Source: an uncultured Bacteroidia bacterium (GTDB lineage Bacteria > Bacteroidota > Bacteroidia > NS11-12g > UBA9320). From it: a DNA stretch of 64,000 bases. The first letter of the stretch is position 1. Every line of letters begins with the position of its first letter. A program made the translations under genes and the position numbers. The notes beneath the pieces were generated by a model that saw only the letters and a list, made by a program, of their open reading frames with translations, was not told the origin of the DNA and did not search any database. The stretch spans positions 1 through 64,000 of the forward strand of contig CALSMN010000005.1 of NCBI GenBank assembly GCA_943787465.1, read 5' to 3'. Shown here in pieces: positions 19,619-30,391 of this stretch.

Positions 19619-20572
19619 ATGAAAAATTTAATTGGAATAATAGTTCTATTCTCATCGCTTTGTTCTTATGCTCATAAAACCGATTCCATTGGCACTCGAG
19701 TAAAAAATGGTAAAACATATATTTTACATCAGGTAGAAAAAGGGGACGGGTTGTATAGTCTGAGCAGAAAATATAATATATCTCTAAAATCAATTATTAA
19801 TGAAAATCCCGGGTCAGATGAAGTAATTAAAATTGATGATATAGTTTGGATACCAACGGATATTCAATCATCGGTTCAAGATGAAGTGGTTAGCGACTTT
19901 TTTTCAAATAATTCAGTTTTACAAGAATCAAACATAAAAAATGATCCTTTACGGTCAAATGGTGTGAGTACTTTTGCTAAGTATCACAAAGTTGTTCCAG
20001 GTGAGACATTATATTCTATCAGTGTAAAGTACAATACCAAGGTTGAAATGATTAAAAATTTAAATAATCTTACGTCTAATGAATTAACAGTTGGTCAGCG
20101 CTTATTAGTGCAGGATGGACAGGCAAAAACTGTTTTTGTTTCGTCAGATACTACGGATTCTATTGTTAGTTCAATTGATGTTGAAATTTCTTCAGATTCT
20201 TCGTATAAAGATCAGGGATTTGAAACTCAAGTTGAAACAAAAACGATAAAGGATAACTCTGGATATAGCATAAAAGTGGAGCGATTAAAAGAATATGACA
20301 TTGAGAAAATTGAGGAAAATGGAACGGCTATGCTCGATGATCCTCAAATTCCTAGTGATAAGAATTTTGCATATCATTTTAACGCACCCATTGGTCAAGT
20401 TATCATGGTTACTAATCCTATAAACAAAAAAACAATTTTTGTGAAAGTGATCGGTAATTTCGAAAAGGAAGAAAATAGTTCTCTTATTATTAAATTATCA
20501 GACATATCTGCTAAAAGTATTGATCTGAAAAACAATGAGAGAGTGATGCTAAGTTATGCCATTGCTCAATAA
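19619..20572 (+). CDS. LysM-domain protein (two LysM repeats)
   Basis: HQVEKGDGLYSLSRKYNISLKSIINENPG and HKVVPGETLYSISVKYNTKVEMIKNLNNL, signal peptide. Confidence 0.88.
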   Translation: MKNLIGIIVLFSSLCSYAHKTDSIGTRVKNGKTYILHQVEKGDGLYSLSRKYNISLKSIINENPGSDEVIKIDDIVWIPTDIQSSVQDEVVSDFFSNNSVLQESNIKNDPLRSNGVSTFAKYHKVVPGETLYSISVKYNTKVEMIKNLNNLTSNELTVGQRLLVQDGQAKTVFVSSDTTDSIVSSIDVEISSDSSYKDQGFETQVETKTIKDNSGYSIKVERLKEYDIEKIEENGTAMLDDPQIPSDKNFAYHFNAPIGQVIMVTNPINKKTIFVKVIGNFEKEENSSLIIKLSDISAKSIDLKNNERVMLSYAIAQ

Positions 20573-21800
20573 TATATCGCTCAAAAAGTTCAATAATTCA
20601 TTCATTTTTTACTTACTTCAGGTTGGGTTTTTAAGTTTATGGATTTCCCCATTTATAGTCAGCCTAACCACTTTTTTTTCCTTGGTTTATGTTGTTTTAA
20701 CTTTTAATAATTATAGTGATAAACGAGTCAAAGTAGTTTGTTACCTTTCTTTTATTATCCTCTTAACTCATTTAGCATCTATGGGAATTTATGGTGCATC
20801 AGACACATTAGTCTCTAAGCTATTGTTAGTAGTTGGTTTTATTGCATTGTTGTCCTCCTCCTTTTTAGTTTTTGATGCTAAAAAAAATCATTTGATTTTG
20901 TTTTCTTTGGTTATATCGGGTATTGTTTTTGTAATTAATATATATGCTATCACCAATTATTTAGTCCATAAAGCCCATTATGATGCCTTGCTTCTTCAAA
21001 GTAAAAGCATACCCATTCCTAATATGCATCACATTCATTTTGGGATCATTAATGCATGTATCCTTTTTTTATTATTGGGTTTATTGGTTCAAAAAAAAAT
21101 ACCAAAAATATGGCATCGAAATTTAGCTAAATTTATGCTAGTAGTCATAGCCATTAGTTTCCATATTTTAAGTTCTCGTACGGGTTTATTATCATTCTAT
21201 GTAGGAGCATTTGTATCTGTGATTGCCTATTCAATTCAAAAACGATCATACTCAATTTTACTTTATTCTTTCTTAAGCATAATCATTACTCTAGGTTTAT
21301 CGGTTCAGTATAGTGATTCGTTCCGTAATAAAATAAAAAATAGTCTGGAAGATTATAACAGCTGGGGTAAAGGAGATGAGATTAACCACAAGTCTATGGG
21401 TATGCGTATTGAAGCATCTACTATGGCTATTCATGTTATAAAAGCATACCCGTTTGGAGTAGGAATAGAGAAAAAAGAACAAGCTTTACAAGCAATGTAT
21501 GTAAAAAAAAATACCCCGTTAGATCTAGAAAATAGAATTGGTCCACATAATCAGTTTTTGGATTACGGTATGAAATTTGGTTGGATAGGTATTGGTATAC
21601 TTCTTATCTTTTTTATATCACTTATTCCACTGATTCAAAATGCATCTTTTCCTATGTTAGGAATTAGTGTTGTTTTTTTAGTCGCTTTGTTCTTTGAATC
21701 GCTTTTTGAAAGACAGACAAGCATATTTACTTTTTGTATGTTTATTCCTCTTTTTTATTCTTTATTTGGCTTTGGTTCTGTAATTATGAATAAAAAATGA
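20556..21800 (+). CDS. O-antigen ligase family membrane protein
   Basis: Multi-TM; ILSSRTGLLSFYVGAF; IGPHNQFLDYGMKFGWIGIGILLIFFISLI. Confidence 0.82.
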   Translation: MPLLNNISLKKFNNSFIFYLLQVGFLSLWISPFIVSLTTFFSLVYVVLTFNNYSDKRVKVVCYLSFIILLTHLASMGIYGASDTLVSKLLLVVGFIALLSSSFLVFDAKKNHLILFSLVISGIVFVINIYAITNYLVHKAHYDALLLQSKSIPIPNMHHIHFGIINACILFLLLGLLVQKKIPKIWHRNLAKFMLVVIAISFHILSSRTGLLSFYVGAFVSVIAYSIQKRSYSILLYSFLSIIITLGLSVQYSDSFRNKIKNSLEDYNSWGKGDEINHKSMGMRIEASTMAIHVIKAYPFGVGIEKKEQALQAMYVKKNTPLDLENRIGPHNQFLDYGMKFGWIGIGILLIFFISLIPLIQNASFPMLGISVVFLVALFFESLFERQTSIFTFCMFIPLFYSLFGFGSVIMNKK

Positions 21801-22603
21801 CATCATATCTTTTTTCTAGTTCTACCTTTGCCATTGTGTTAAAAAGACTATTATTTTTTCTTTGTGCATTGGGTGTTTCGTCTTTACAAGCCCAAGTTTA
21901 TGATAATATAGATGATGAAAATGATGCATATTTACAGGAAGATAAGACCCCTTTATTTAATGATTGGAGGGGAAGACTTCATACCGGAGTATCCAGTTCC
22001 TATTTCATTGATTTTATTTCATCTCCACTCGGGGAAGTTGATGTGGTTTATACCGATCCAGGCAATATTAAACGCATTGAAAAAGGAGCAACTCAAACTA
22101 GCTATTCATCGTATTTTACAATAGGTTTTGTGCCTCGATACAACCTAGCAGAGTTGAATAGTAATTTAGCTATAGCTGCATCTTTACCCGTAGCGATAGG
22201 ATTTGGTAACGCAAGTGCAAGTTCCACTAGCGTAATAGGCGGAACAGGATTTGGTAATTTACAAATACCCCTAATGTTTCATTTTTTCTATGGAGCAGAA
22301 TCCACATTTCGATCTCAAGAAAAGGTAGGCTTTAATATAGGGTGTGGTTATGAGTTTAATAAGATTGGATTGATTGATTTTTCAATCAATAGATCTGAAC
22401 CAATTAATAAAGCATGGTTGATGCCTGCAATTACCGGTGGAGTTCAATTTTATAGAGGATTATCACCAGTAGAAGTTAATGTGAAATATGGTTTTGGTAA
22501 AGTACAAGATCAGTGGGTAGATCAATATGGTAACAAACTGACTGATGGCAAGCGAATTACGCGAGCATATTCACTTAAATTATGCTTCATCTATTATTTG
22601 TAG
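21797..22603 (+). CDS. Putative outer-membrane beta-barrel protein
   Basis: Signal peptide, alternating beta-strand-like segments, C-terminal ITRAYSLKLCFIYYL; ATGA overlap with the upstream gene. Confidence 0.6.
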   Translation: MTSYLFSSSTFAIVLKRLLFFLCALGVSSLQAQVYDNIDDENDAYLQEDKTPLFNDWRGRLHTGVSSSYFIDFISSPLGEVDVVYTDPGNIKRIEKGATQTSYSSYFTIGFVPRYNLAELNSNLAIAASLPVAIGFGNASASSTSVIGGTGFGNLQIPLMFHFFYGAESTFRSQEKVGFNIGCGYEFNKIGLIDFSINRSEPINKAWLMPAITGGVQFYRGLSPVEVNVKYGFGKVQDQWVDQYGNKLTDGKRITRAYSLKLCFIYYL

Positions 22604-24234
22604 TCGCTTAAATTAAGTATCTTTCCATCAAATTCTGTTGATGTCTTAATTGATAAATAATCTAAAATAGTTGGAACTATATCCGTTGTAAAAGTAATCG
22701 TATTATTTGTTCCAGCATGAATAGAGGGTCCCAAGAAAATAAGAGGTACATGGGTATCATAGTTGAATGGAGTTCCATGAGTTGTCCCGTAAGGTCGCAT
22801 ATCAATAAGATAGTTTTCCGTTTGAAGGATTTTAATAAATAAACCCTGGTCGGGGGAGTGACTATTTCTAATTTTTTGAATATAGGATTTGTGACAGGCT
22901 GGATTATCAATTTCAAAAAACGAATACGTTTCTTGTATGTAATTTAAATTTTCTAAATGGAATTGAATTTGACTCACCAATTTACTACTATCTATTTCAT
23001 GTGACTGAATAACAGCAAAATTTGGTTCTACACCCTGATAGTTTGCGAATATTATGGTTGATTGATTAATTTTAAATTCTTGTTGTATAAGTATATCAAT
23101 GGAGTCTATATCCTGTTTGAATTGTGAGGATGTTATTCTTTTTGATGGATGGTTAGAATTAGTGTTGGATTCAGGAAATTGTGCAACTCCATGATCAGAT
23201 GTCAAAACTAGTAAATAATTATCTACCCCAACTTGATTGTTTAAGAACTGAATAAAATCTAATAAATATTGATCTAACTTTTGATAATAATCGTAAATTT
23301 CAAAACTTTCGGGTCCAAATTGGTGCCCAATTATATCCGCAGCAGATAGGCTCAAAGTTAGAACATCTATACATTCATCTATACCAAGTTTTTCCTGAAC
23401 TATCAATTCCTTGGCAAATTTCAGCACGAACTGGTCACCAAAAGGAGTATGCCAAAGGAAATCACCCGAATTCACATCAATATCGGAAATTTCATTGGCT
23501 TGTTTCAGGGTATGAGGAAAATGAGTATCAAAAAAACCAAACTCTTCTGCTCTATGGTCTCTATATTTAAATGATTTAGAATTAAAATCTGATTCAAGTT
23601 CCCATCCCGATTCTATCTCAGATTTCATTAAATCTTTTGCTTTAAAATTTTGAACCCAATGGGGAAATGACTCTTTGTAGAAATCTGTACTTACCATTTG
23701 TGTGCTTTTTGAATCAAACCAAAAGGATCGATTGGCAAGATGACCACCCATTAAAATTGATGCTCTGTCTTTGAGCGATACACTGTATGATTTAGATTTA
23801 GATGATTGTGTCTTGATGTAATCTCCAAGGCTGGGTTTTAGTAAATTTTTAACAGAATTTTTGGGTAGGGTACAGTTTTCTATACCCATATAATTAACCG
23901 ATGTGTCTTGAATGCAATATTGTATTTTGGATTGTTTTCTAACATAAATATTATTATTGGTAATCCCATGATTAGATGGATGATAACCTGTAGCTATAGT
24001 TGCATGACCTGGCGCAGTTGTTGTATAAAAATGATTATGATTTGTATGGTTAAAAGTCTGTCCATTTTGAATTAAATAATTTAACCCTCCTTCAAAATTT
24101 TGATCGAATTTTTCTAAATAATCAGCTCTCATTTGATCAACACTCAATAAAACTATCAATTTAGGAGGAAGAGTGGGGGTTGGGCTTCTAAATGCCAAAA
24201 ATAAAAAACTCAAAAAGGGGATATATTTTCTCAC
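22594..24234 (-). CDS. Alkaline phosphatase / nucleotide pyrophosphatase superfamily protein (PafA-like)
   Basis: LIVLLSVDQMRADYLEKFDQNFEGGLNYLIQNGQTFNHTNHNHFYTTTAPGHATIATGYHPSNHGI; LTSDHGVAQFPE; THGTPFNYDTHVPLIFLGP. Confidence 0.92.
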   Translation of the reverse strand: MRKYIPFLSFLFLAFRSPTPTLPPKLIVLLSVDQMRADYLEKFDQNFEGGLNYLIQNGQTFNHTNHNHFYTTTAPGHATIATGYHPSNHGITNNNIYVRKQSKIQYCIQDTSVNYMGIENCTLPKNSVKNLLKPSLGDYIKTQSSKSKSYSVSLKDRASILMGGHLANRSFWFDSKSTQMVSTDFYKESFPHWVQNFKAKDLMKSEIESGWELESDFNSKSFKYRDHRAEEFGFFDTHFPHTLKQANEISDIDVNSGDFLWHTPFGDQFVLKFAKELIVQEKLGIDECIDVLTLSLSAADIIGHQFGPESFEIYDYYQKLDQYLLDFIQFLNNQVGVDNYLLVLTSDHGVAQFPESNTNSNHPSKRITSSQFKQDIDSIDILIQQEFKINQSTIIFANYQGVEPNFAVIQSHEIDSSKLVSQIQFHLENLNYIQETYSFFEIDNPACHKSYIQKIRNSHSPDQGLFIKILQTENYLIDMRPYGTTHGTPFNYDTHVPLIFLGPSIHAGTNNTITFTTDIVPTILDYLSIKTSTEFDGKILNLSDYK

Positions 24235-24327
24235 ACTGCGAATTAAACCAACTTGTACCTTTTTTAATTAAATCTACTAGAATTATATTTGGTAAAGTCT
24301 TGTTTTAACTAGTTTACCTAAGCATAT

Positions 24328-26628
24328 TTGTGCATGCGATTTTTATATCTCACGGCTATTGTTAATCTATTCTACGCTAATGTTTTAGCTCAAGGTTATA
24401 CTTCTGGTTTTATTATGGATGAAGATGAAAATGGAATCCCCCATGTACAGGTCATAGAATTAGGAGAAAACAATGTTTCATATTCCAATGATATGGGTGC
24501 ATTTTTATTGAAATATTTTGAGGAGGATGCTCGTGTATTATTTGTTCATCCTGATTATGATACGCTTCAATTACAAATTAACTCATCAACAGATCGAATT
24601 ATTTTTTTACAACCTAAAGTTGGGAATAATAATTATCACTTAGGATTTCACGCTGGATTTTTAGATTTTTCTACTAAAAATAAAAACAAAAATTTAGAAA
24701 ATATGCCTTACTTTCTTGGAGAATCAGATGTAAATAGACAATTGCAAATGTTGCCAGGAATTGAACAAGGTACAGAGGGCTATAGCAATTTATTTGTGAG
24801 AGGTGGGGATGTCGATCAAAATATGATGTTGTATAATGGAACACCTATTTATAATTACAATCACTTATTTGGAATATCTTCAACTTTTCATAACAAGAGT
24901 ATTAAAAACACAAAAATTTACAGAGGATTATCTCCAGCAAAATATGGGGGTAGGGTATCTTCTTATATTGACTTAGAAAGCGAAAAAAACAGCTCATATA
25001 GTGGTTTAGACGGTGAATTTGAGATGACACCACTTAATGCTGGAATCTACATTAGTAACATCAATAAAGGCAAAGGATTTTTTACATTAGCTGCACGAAG
25101 ATCATGGATAGACTTGATGGTACCATTAGAAAGTCGCCAAAATAGCCTCAATGCAAATATTTATGATATCCAACTTAATTTTGGTAAAACTCTTCATTCA
25201 AATGATAAAATTGAGTTCAACTTTATGAATACTCGAGATTTTTATTTCATATCTCTACAAAGCGACGATTCATTGCCAAGTTCGAACGATACTCGTGTAG
25301 TAGGATTTACCCAAAAATGGTCTAATCTTTTAGCATCAATCAAGTATAAGCAAAAGTTGAATTATAGCTTAAATGCTGAACATCAACTCTATATTTCTAG
25401 TTACAAAGCAAAATCTATTTTCAAAGAAGAAATATTTGACCCCAATATTACCACAATACCTACCACTCAACTTGAATTAACAAATGGGATTCAAGATTTG
25501 GGTGTCCAAAGCAATTGGACATTCATCAAAAATAATGCTCATTCAATCCAGTTTGGATTACAATCCAGTTTTCGATTTTTTCAACCAGGAAAAAAAATAT
25601 ATCGTTCACAAGGTTATCCAACTATTGCTGATATCAATACCATTACAGGAAATACAAAAAGTGTTTTCTCTAATGAACTCTCCCTATATGGAGAGGATCA
25701 CTGGAGATTGAATGATAAAACGTATTTTGACTTAGGGCTTCGTCAAGTATACTATACTCATGATGGTTATCATAAATTGGCATTTGAACCCAGAATTCAT
25801 GGTACTTTTTTGTTGCAACACCGCGATGCTCTTAAAGTGGGATACAATCGGCATAATCAGTTTCTTACCCAACTCAATTTAGGAAGAACAGGAAGTCCAG
25901 ATAATATATGGGTGCCAAGTACTTCATTGGTAAAACCCACACAACTGGATATTTTTGAGTTGAGTTATGAACGTAAATTAGGTAAAATTTATGCTGGATC
26001 TTTTAATTTATACTCTAAACGTATGACCAACCTTGTTGGAGTATCTAACTTGTCAGATGCGAGTAATCCTGAATTGGATTGGCAATCCAGTGTAGTTTTT
26101 GGAACGGGTAGATCTTATGGAGCAGAATGGTTAATTCAGAAAAGTGATGGTGATATTACGGGATGGTTGAGTTACGCATATAGTCGAAGTTTTAGAACGT
26201 TTTCAGACCTATATGATCAAGAATATCTTTTTAGTTTTGATAGACCACACATGCTTAAATTGTACGTTAATTATACCAATCCTCGAAGTGATTGGAATTT
26301 TGGATTTAATTATCTTTTGGGATCTGGTCAGTTATTTACTTTGCCTATTGGCAAGTTCAGAGATATCAATGGAAATACGCAATTAGAATACAATACTTTA
26401 AATAATTATAGAAGTAATGTGTATCAACGTTTTGATGTGAGTGTTATTCGTTTAAAAAACACTTACGGATTAGAACAAGAATGGCGATTTTATTTATACA
26501 ATGCCCTCGGCAATATTAATCCATTAAGTGTGGCTGCTGTTTTTGATTCAGCTAATTTTTCCAAATTAGTGGTTGATAGGGCATACCTAGCATTTGTTCC
26601 TGGAGTAGCCTATATTGTTAAATTTTAA
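24328..26628 (+). CDS. TonB-dependent receptor with N-terminal carboxypeptidase-regulatory-like domain (start likely ATG 24334)
   Basis: LQMLPGIEQGTEGYSNLFVRGGDVDQNMMLYNGTPIYNYNHLFGISSTFH; RGLSPAKYGGRVSSYIDLES. Confidence 0.92.
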   Translation: MCMRFLYLTAIVNLFYANVLAQGYTSGFIMDEDENGIPHVQVIELGENNVSYSNDMGAFLLKYFEEDARVLFVHPDYDTLQLQINSSTDRIIFLQPKVGNNNYHLGFHAGFLDFSTKNKNKNLENMPYFLGESDVNRQLQMLPGIEQGTEGYSNLFVRGGDVDQNMMLYNGTPIYNYNHLFGISSTFHNKSIKNTKIYRGLSPAKYGGRVSSYIDLESEKNSSYSGLDGEFEMTPLNAGIYISNINKGKGFFTLAARRSWIDLMVPLESRQNSLNANIYDIQLNFGKTLHSNDKIEFNFMNTRDFYFISLQSDDSLPSSNDTRVVGFTQKWSNLLASIKYKQKLNYSLNAEHQLYISSYKAKSIFKEEIFDPNITTIPTTQLELTNGIQDLGVQSNWTFIKNNAHSIQFGLQSSFRFFQPGKKIYRSQGYPTIADINTITGNTKSVFSNELSLYGEDHWRLNDKTYFDLGLRQVYYTHDGYHKLAFEPRIHGTFLLQHRDALKVGYNRHNQFLTQLNLGRTGSPDNIWVPSTSLVKPTQLDIFELSYERKLGKIYAGSFNLYSKRMTNLVGVSNLSDASNPELDWQSSVVFGTGRSYGAEWLIQKSDGDITGWLSYAYSRSFRTFSDLYDQEYLFSFDRPHMLKLYVNYTNPRSDWNFGFNYLLGSGQLFTLPIGKFRDINGNTQLEYNTLNNYRSNVYQRFDVSVIRLKNTYGLEQEWRFYLYNALGNINPLSVAAVFDSANFSKLVVDRAYLAFVPGVAYIVKF

Positions 26629-26642
26629 AAAAATTACATAGA

Positions 26643-27515
26643 ATGAAAAAATATATCATTATCAGTTTAACCTTCTTATTTTTTGGATGTTATCAAGATA
26701 GTATTCAACCCGATTTATTGGAAAATTATAAAAGTAAGATGGTAGTAAATGCGATATTTACGAATGGCCAGCCTGCTAAACTCCAATTAACCAATAGTTC
26801 AGCTGTCATGGATAGTTCGGGATTAAAAGGGATACCAAATGCAACGGTAATGATTGAAACTGTTGATGAAACGAAAACGATGAGTCCAAGTTCCGGAGAT
26901 TTTAATTACTCATCTGATTTCATACCTACCTCAGGAAAGCCAATAAAATTATCCGTTCGACATCCAGATTATGTGAACGTATCATCAACTGTAATTGTAC
27001 CTGTTAATGTGAATGCTATCTCTACCCTTACAGAAAATGGGGGATTAGATACATCGGGATTGCCAGGTGATTTGATACAAGTTTCATTCAATGACCCAGG
27101 AAATAAAAGTAATTTCTATAAACTTAATATCTTTTACTGGAATCAGACCATAGGTGATTGGATACCGATGGCATTTACTAAATCAGATCCTTCTTTGACA
27201 GGATACAATTCATACGTACTAAGTGATGCAGGAGTTATATTTTCTGATGAACTTTTCAATGGTTCAAATAAAATTATTCAAACAGTAGCACCTAATGGAC
27301 TAGTTTCTTCCAATCCTGATAACAAATACAAAGTAGAATTTTCTCATATTACCTCAGATTTTTTTGAATATTACAGATCTATTCAAAGGGCTGATGATGC
27401 TAAAGAAATATCCTTCAACGGTGGATTCAACAATGCAGTCGTTATTCATTCGAACATAGACAATGGATTAGGTATTCTTGCTGTTCAGAATACAAGTGAA
27501 ACCATACTTAAGTAA
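26643..27515 (+). CDS. DUF4249-type lipoprotein
   Basis: MKKYIIISLTFLFFGCYQDSIQPDLLENYKSKMVVNAIFTNGQPAKLQLTNSSAVMD; located between TonB receptors as is typical for this family. Confidence 0.8.
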   Translation: MKKYIIISLTFLFFGCYQDSIQPDLLENYKSKMVVNAIFTNGQPAKLQLTNSSAVMDSSGLKGIPNATVMIETVDETKTMSPSSGDFNYSSDFIPTSGKPIKLSVRHPDYVNVSSTVIVPVNVNAISTLTENGGLDTSGLPGDLIQVSFNDPGNKSNFYKLNIFYWNQTIGDWIPMAFTKSDPSLTGYNSYVLSDAGVIFSDELFNGSNKIIQTVAPNGLVSSNPDNKYKVEFSHITSDFFEYYRSIQRADDAKEISFNGGFNNAVVIHSNIDNGLGILAVQNTSETILK

Positions 27516-27573
27516 AATTATTTTAATTCTGTTTGTTTCTTATAAATAACCTTAGTTTGCAATCTTTAATTTC

Positions 27574-29895
27574 ATGAAAATAAGATTCTTATCCATTATT
27601 GTTTGCTTCTGCTTAAGCAATTTGATTATGGCACAAAATGCAACTTTTCGTGGATTTGTTTTCGATAAAGAAACTGGAGAGCCACTGGCCTTAGCGATTG
27701 TTACATTTACGACAATAAATCAAGGAGCCTACACTGATGCTAGTGGTTTGTTTAATATAGCTGATCTAGAATCAGGAGCTTATACTGCATATGCCACTAA
27801 TATAGGGTATGATACGTTATTTTTTAATTTTGAAGCTAAGCCTAGCAAAGTCATTTCGCATAATTTTTATTTAAAATCACAAAGCAAAAAGCTAGATCAA
27901 GTTTTTGTAAATGCCAATAAGATTCGTAAAACGAAAGAAATTAATATATCCAAAACATCGATAAAGCCTATTCAACTTACCCGAATACCGTCGGTAGGAG
28001 GAGAGCCTGATTTAGTTCAATATTTACAAGTTTTACCAGGTGTTGTTTTTTCTGGTGATCAAGGAGGTCAATTATACATTCGTGGGGGTTCACCTGTCAT
28101 GAATAAAGTATTATTGGATGGATTAACGGTTTATAATCCATTTCATAGTATTGGATTGTTCTCTGTGTTTGATAGTGATATCCTCAAATCGGTTGATGTG
28201 TACTCAGCTGGTTTCAGCTCAGAATATGGGGGACGAATTTCTGCGATTGTGGATGTTAAAACTCGGGATGGAAATAAAAATAGGTTAGCTGGAAAAATCA
28301 ATGCTAGTCCGTTCAATGGAAAACTATTATTAGAAGGACCTTTAAAAAAATATAAGGCCGAAAAAAGTAGCAGTAGTTATATCATTTCATATAAAAATTC
28401 ATATTTAAATACATCGGCACCTATCATATACCCCTATGTAAATGAGGGTGTATTGCCTTATTCCTTTAGTGATTTATATACAAAGCTTTCTTTTAATTCA
28501 TCCAAAGGAAGTAACATGAGTATTTTTGGGTTTGATTATTCTGATAAAGTTGATTTTCCAAGTTCCACGTCATACAATTGGAAATCCAGAGGTTTGGGTT
28601 CAAAATTTCTTTTAGTGCCAGAAAATAGTCAAGTAATTGTTGATGGGAGTGTTACGTTTAGCAACTATTTAATTCAACAAATAGAACTGGATAGTAAACC
28701 CAGATCTTCTGGAATTAGTGGGTATAATGTGAATCTTAATTTTAATCGATTTATCAACGCTAATGATAAAATCAAATATGGTGTCGAAATGAATGGATTT
28801 AGAACTGATTTTGAATTTTACAACACTTCGAATAGACGGATATCTCAAAATGAAAATACAAGTGAAATAAATGCTTTTATAAATTATTTAAAGAATTTCA
28901 ATAAAAAGATACTTCTAGAAACTGGTCTTCGAATGCAACGGTATGCCAGTCTTCAAGAAACGACGTTAGAACCTCGAATTCGTTTAAAGTATAACATGAC
29001 TCGAAGGATACGTTTTAAGGCTAGTGCTGGTATGTATTCCCAAAATCTGATGAGTGCGGTAAGTGACCGGGATGTGGTCAACCTATTTTATGGTTTTTTA
29101 AGTGGTCCAACTGATTTGCCTGAAACTTTTTTGGGTGAAGAAGTAGTCTCTAAATTACAAAAAGCGAGACATGCTGTAGCTGGTTTTGAATTTGATGTAA
29201 ATTCCATTTCTGAGATCAACATAGAGGGATATATTAAAGAGTTTACCCAAGTTACAAATATAAATCGGGACAAAATATTTGATAATAACGCTGAAAACCA
29301 ACGATTAAGACCGTATTACTTGTATGAAAATTATATTGTTGAAAAGGGTGAAGCCTATGGCTTTGATGTAACGTATAAATTGGAGAATAAGCAATGGTAT
29401 TTATGGAATGTCTATTCGTTTAATATAGTCAATAGATATGATGGACGTAGAGAGTATCAGCCTCATTTTGATCGAAGACACAATATAAATGTGGTCGGTT
29501 CGTATGATTTTGGTAAAAATCTGGTTTGGAATGCAAACCTTCGATGGAACTTTGGTTCAGGTTTTCCTTTTACACTGACACAGGGTTATTATGAGTTGTT
29601 GGATTTTGACGGTGGTGCAAGTGCTGATTATACAACAGCTAATGGGGATTTAGGAATCGTATACGATGAGTTAAACAAAGGACGTTTGCCTTATTACCAT
29701 CGATTAGATGCATCCATCAAACGAAGAATTGATTTTAAAGAAAAATCAGCCTATGTCAAACGTAAAGTTGAAATTATAGCTTCCGTAACGAATGTGTATA
29801 ATCGAGAAAATATCTTCTACTTTGATCGAATCAATTATAAACGAGAGAACCAGCTTCCATTATTACCAAGTTTATCAGTTAGCTTTTCGTTCTAG
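27574..29895 (+). CDS. TonB-dependent receptor with CarboxypepD_reg-like domain
   Basis: PSVGGEPDLVQYLQVLPGVVFSGDQGGQLYIRGGSPVMNKVLLDGLTVYNPFHSIGLFSVFDSD; SAGFSSEYGGRISAIVDVKTRDG. Confidence 0.94.
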   Translation: MKIRFLSIIVCFCLSNLIMAQNATFRGFVFDKETGEPLALAIVTFTTINQGAYTDASGLFNIADLESGAYTAYATNIGYDTLFFNFEAKPSKVISHNFYLKSQSKKLDQVFVNANKIRKTKEINISKTSIKPIQLTRIPSVGGEPDLVQYLQVLPGVVFSGDQGGQLYIRGGSPVMNKVLLDGLTVYNPFHSIGLFSVFDSDILKSVDVYSAGFSSEYGGRISAIVDVKTRDGNKNRLAGKINASPFNGKLLLEGPLKKYKAEKSSSSYIISYKNSYLNTSAPIIYPYVNEGVLPYSFSDLYTKLSFNSSKGSNMSIFGFDYSDKVDFPSSTSYNWKSRGLGSKFLLVPENSQVIVDGSVTFSNYLIQQIELDSKPRSSGISGYNVNLNFNRFINANDKIKYGVEMNGFRTDFEFYNTSNRRISQNENTSEINAFINYLKNFNKKILLETGLRMQRYASLQETTLEPRIRLKYNMTRRIRFKASAGMYSQNLMSAVSDRDVVNLFYGFLSGPTDLPETFLGEEVVSKLQKARHAVAGFEFDVNSISEINIEGYIKEFTQVTNINRDKIFDNNAENQRLRPYYLYENYIVEKGEAYGFDVTYKLENKQWYLWNVYSFNIVNRYDGRREYQPHFDRRHNINVVGSYDFGKNLVWNANLRWNFGSGFPFTLTQGYYELLDFDGGASADYTTANGDLGIVYDELNKGRLPYYHRLDASIKRRIDFKEKSAYVKRKVEIIASVTNVYNRENIFYFDRINYKRENQLPLLPSLSVSFSF

Positions 29896-29911
29896 ACGAA
29901 GAAGTATGCCG

Positions 29912-30148
29912 TTAGATCATCTCCATTGGAGATGAAGAACATGATTCTTCAAGGATGATTTGAACAGATGTGTTGCTGGGTGATACTTGAACATGAGAAA
30001 GCAAATGCGTTTGTTCTTTCAACTCGGTATAGGTTGCATAAAGTTCATCATCCTGGGATAATTTTTCCAATAGCATAATGCATTCTTGGGGTGGGAGCTC
30101 ATGGTAAATAAGCTGAATCAGTTTTTCTGGAGTAATGTCTATATCCAT
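29912..30148 (-). CDS. Small Bacteroidota protein, anti-sigma-factor-like N-terminus, no TM
   Basis: MDIDITPEKLIQLIYHELPPQECIMLLEKLSQDDELYATYTELKE pattern. Confidence 0.5.
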   Translation of the reverse strand: MDIDITPEKLIQLIYHELPPQECIMLLEKLSQDDELYATYTELKEQTHLLSHVQVSPSNTSVQIILEESCSSSPMEMI

Positions 30149-30391
30149 ATTAGTTTAAATTTTATTCTAAAACGAAGGTTTATATTGAATAGTATACGAT
30201 GATGAAAAATAAACATGGCTAAGATTATTGGTTCATTACTTGGTTTAAAATTTATATTTGTGGCAAGTAACTTTGAAAATCTAATACACTATGAGATTTG
30301 TTTGCCACTGTATTTGAAGCGTGACTTTCAGAGATCGAATGATCGATTTTGACTAGAAAGTTTTTAGAGTAGAAATTAAGTTTTTAAAACC

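Noticed and set aside
29918-29934. CATCTCCA-T-TGGAGATG hairpin between converging genes
   Set aside because: Lies within the small protein's coding sequence, has a 1-nt loop and no T-tract; not a convincing terminator.
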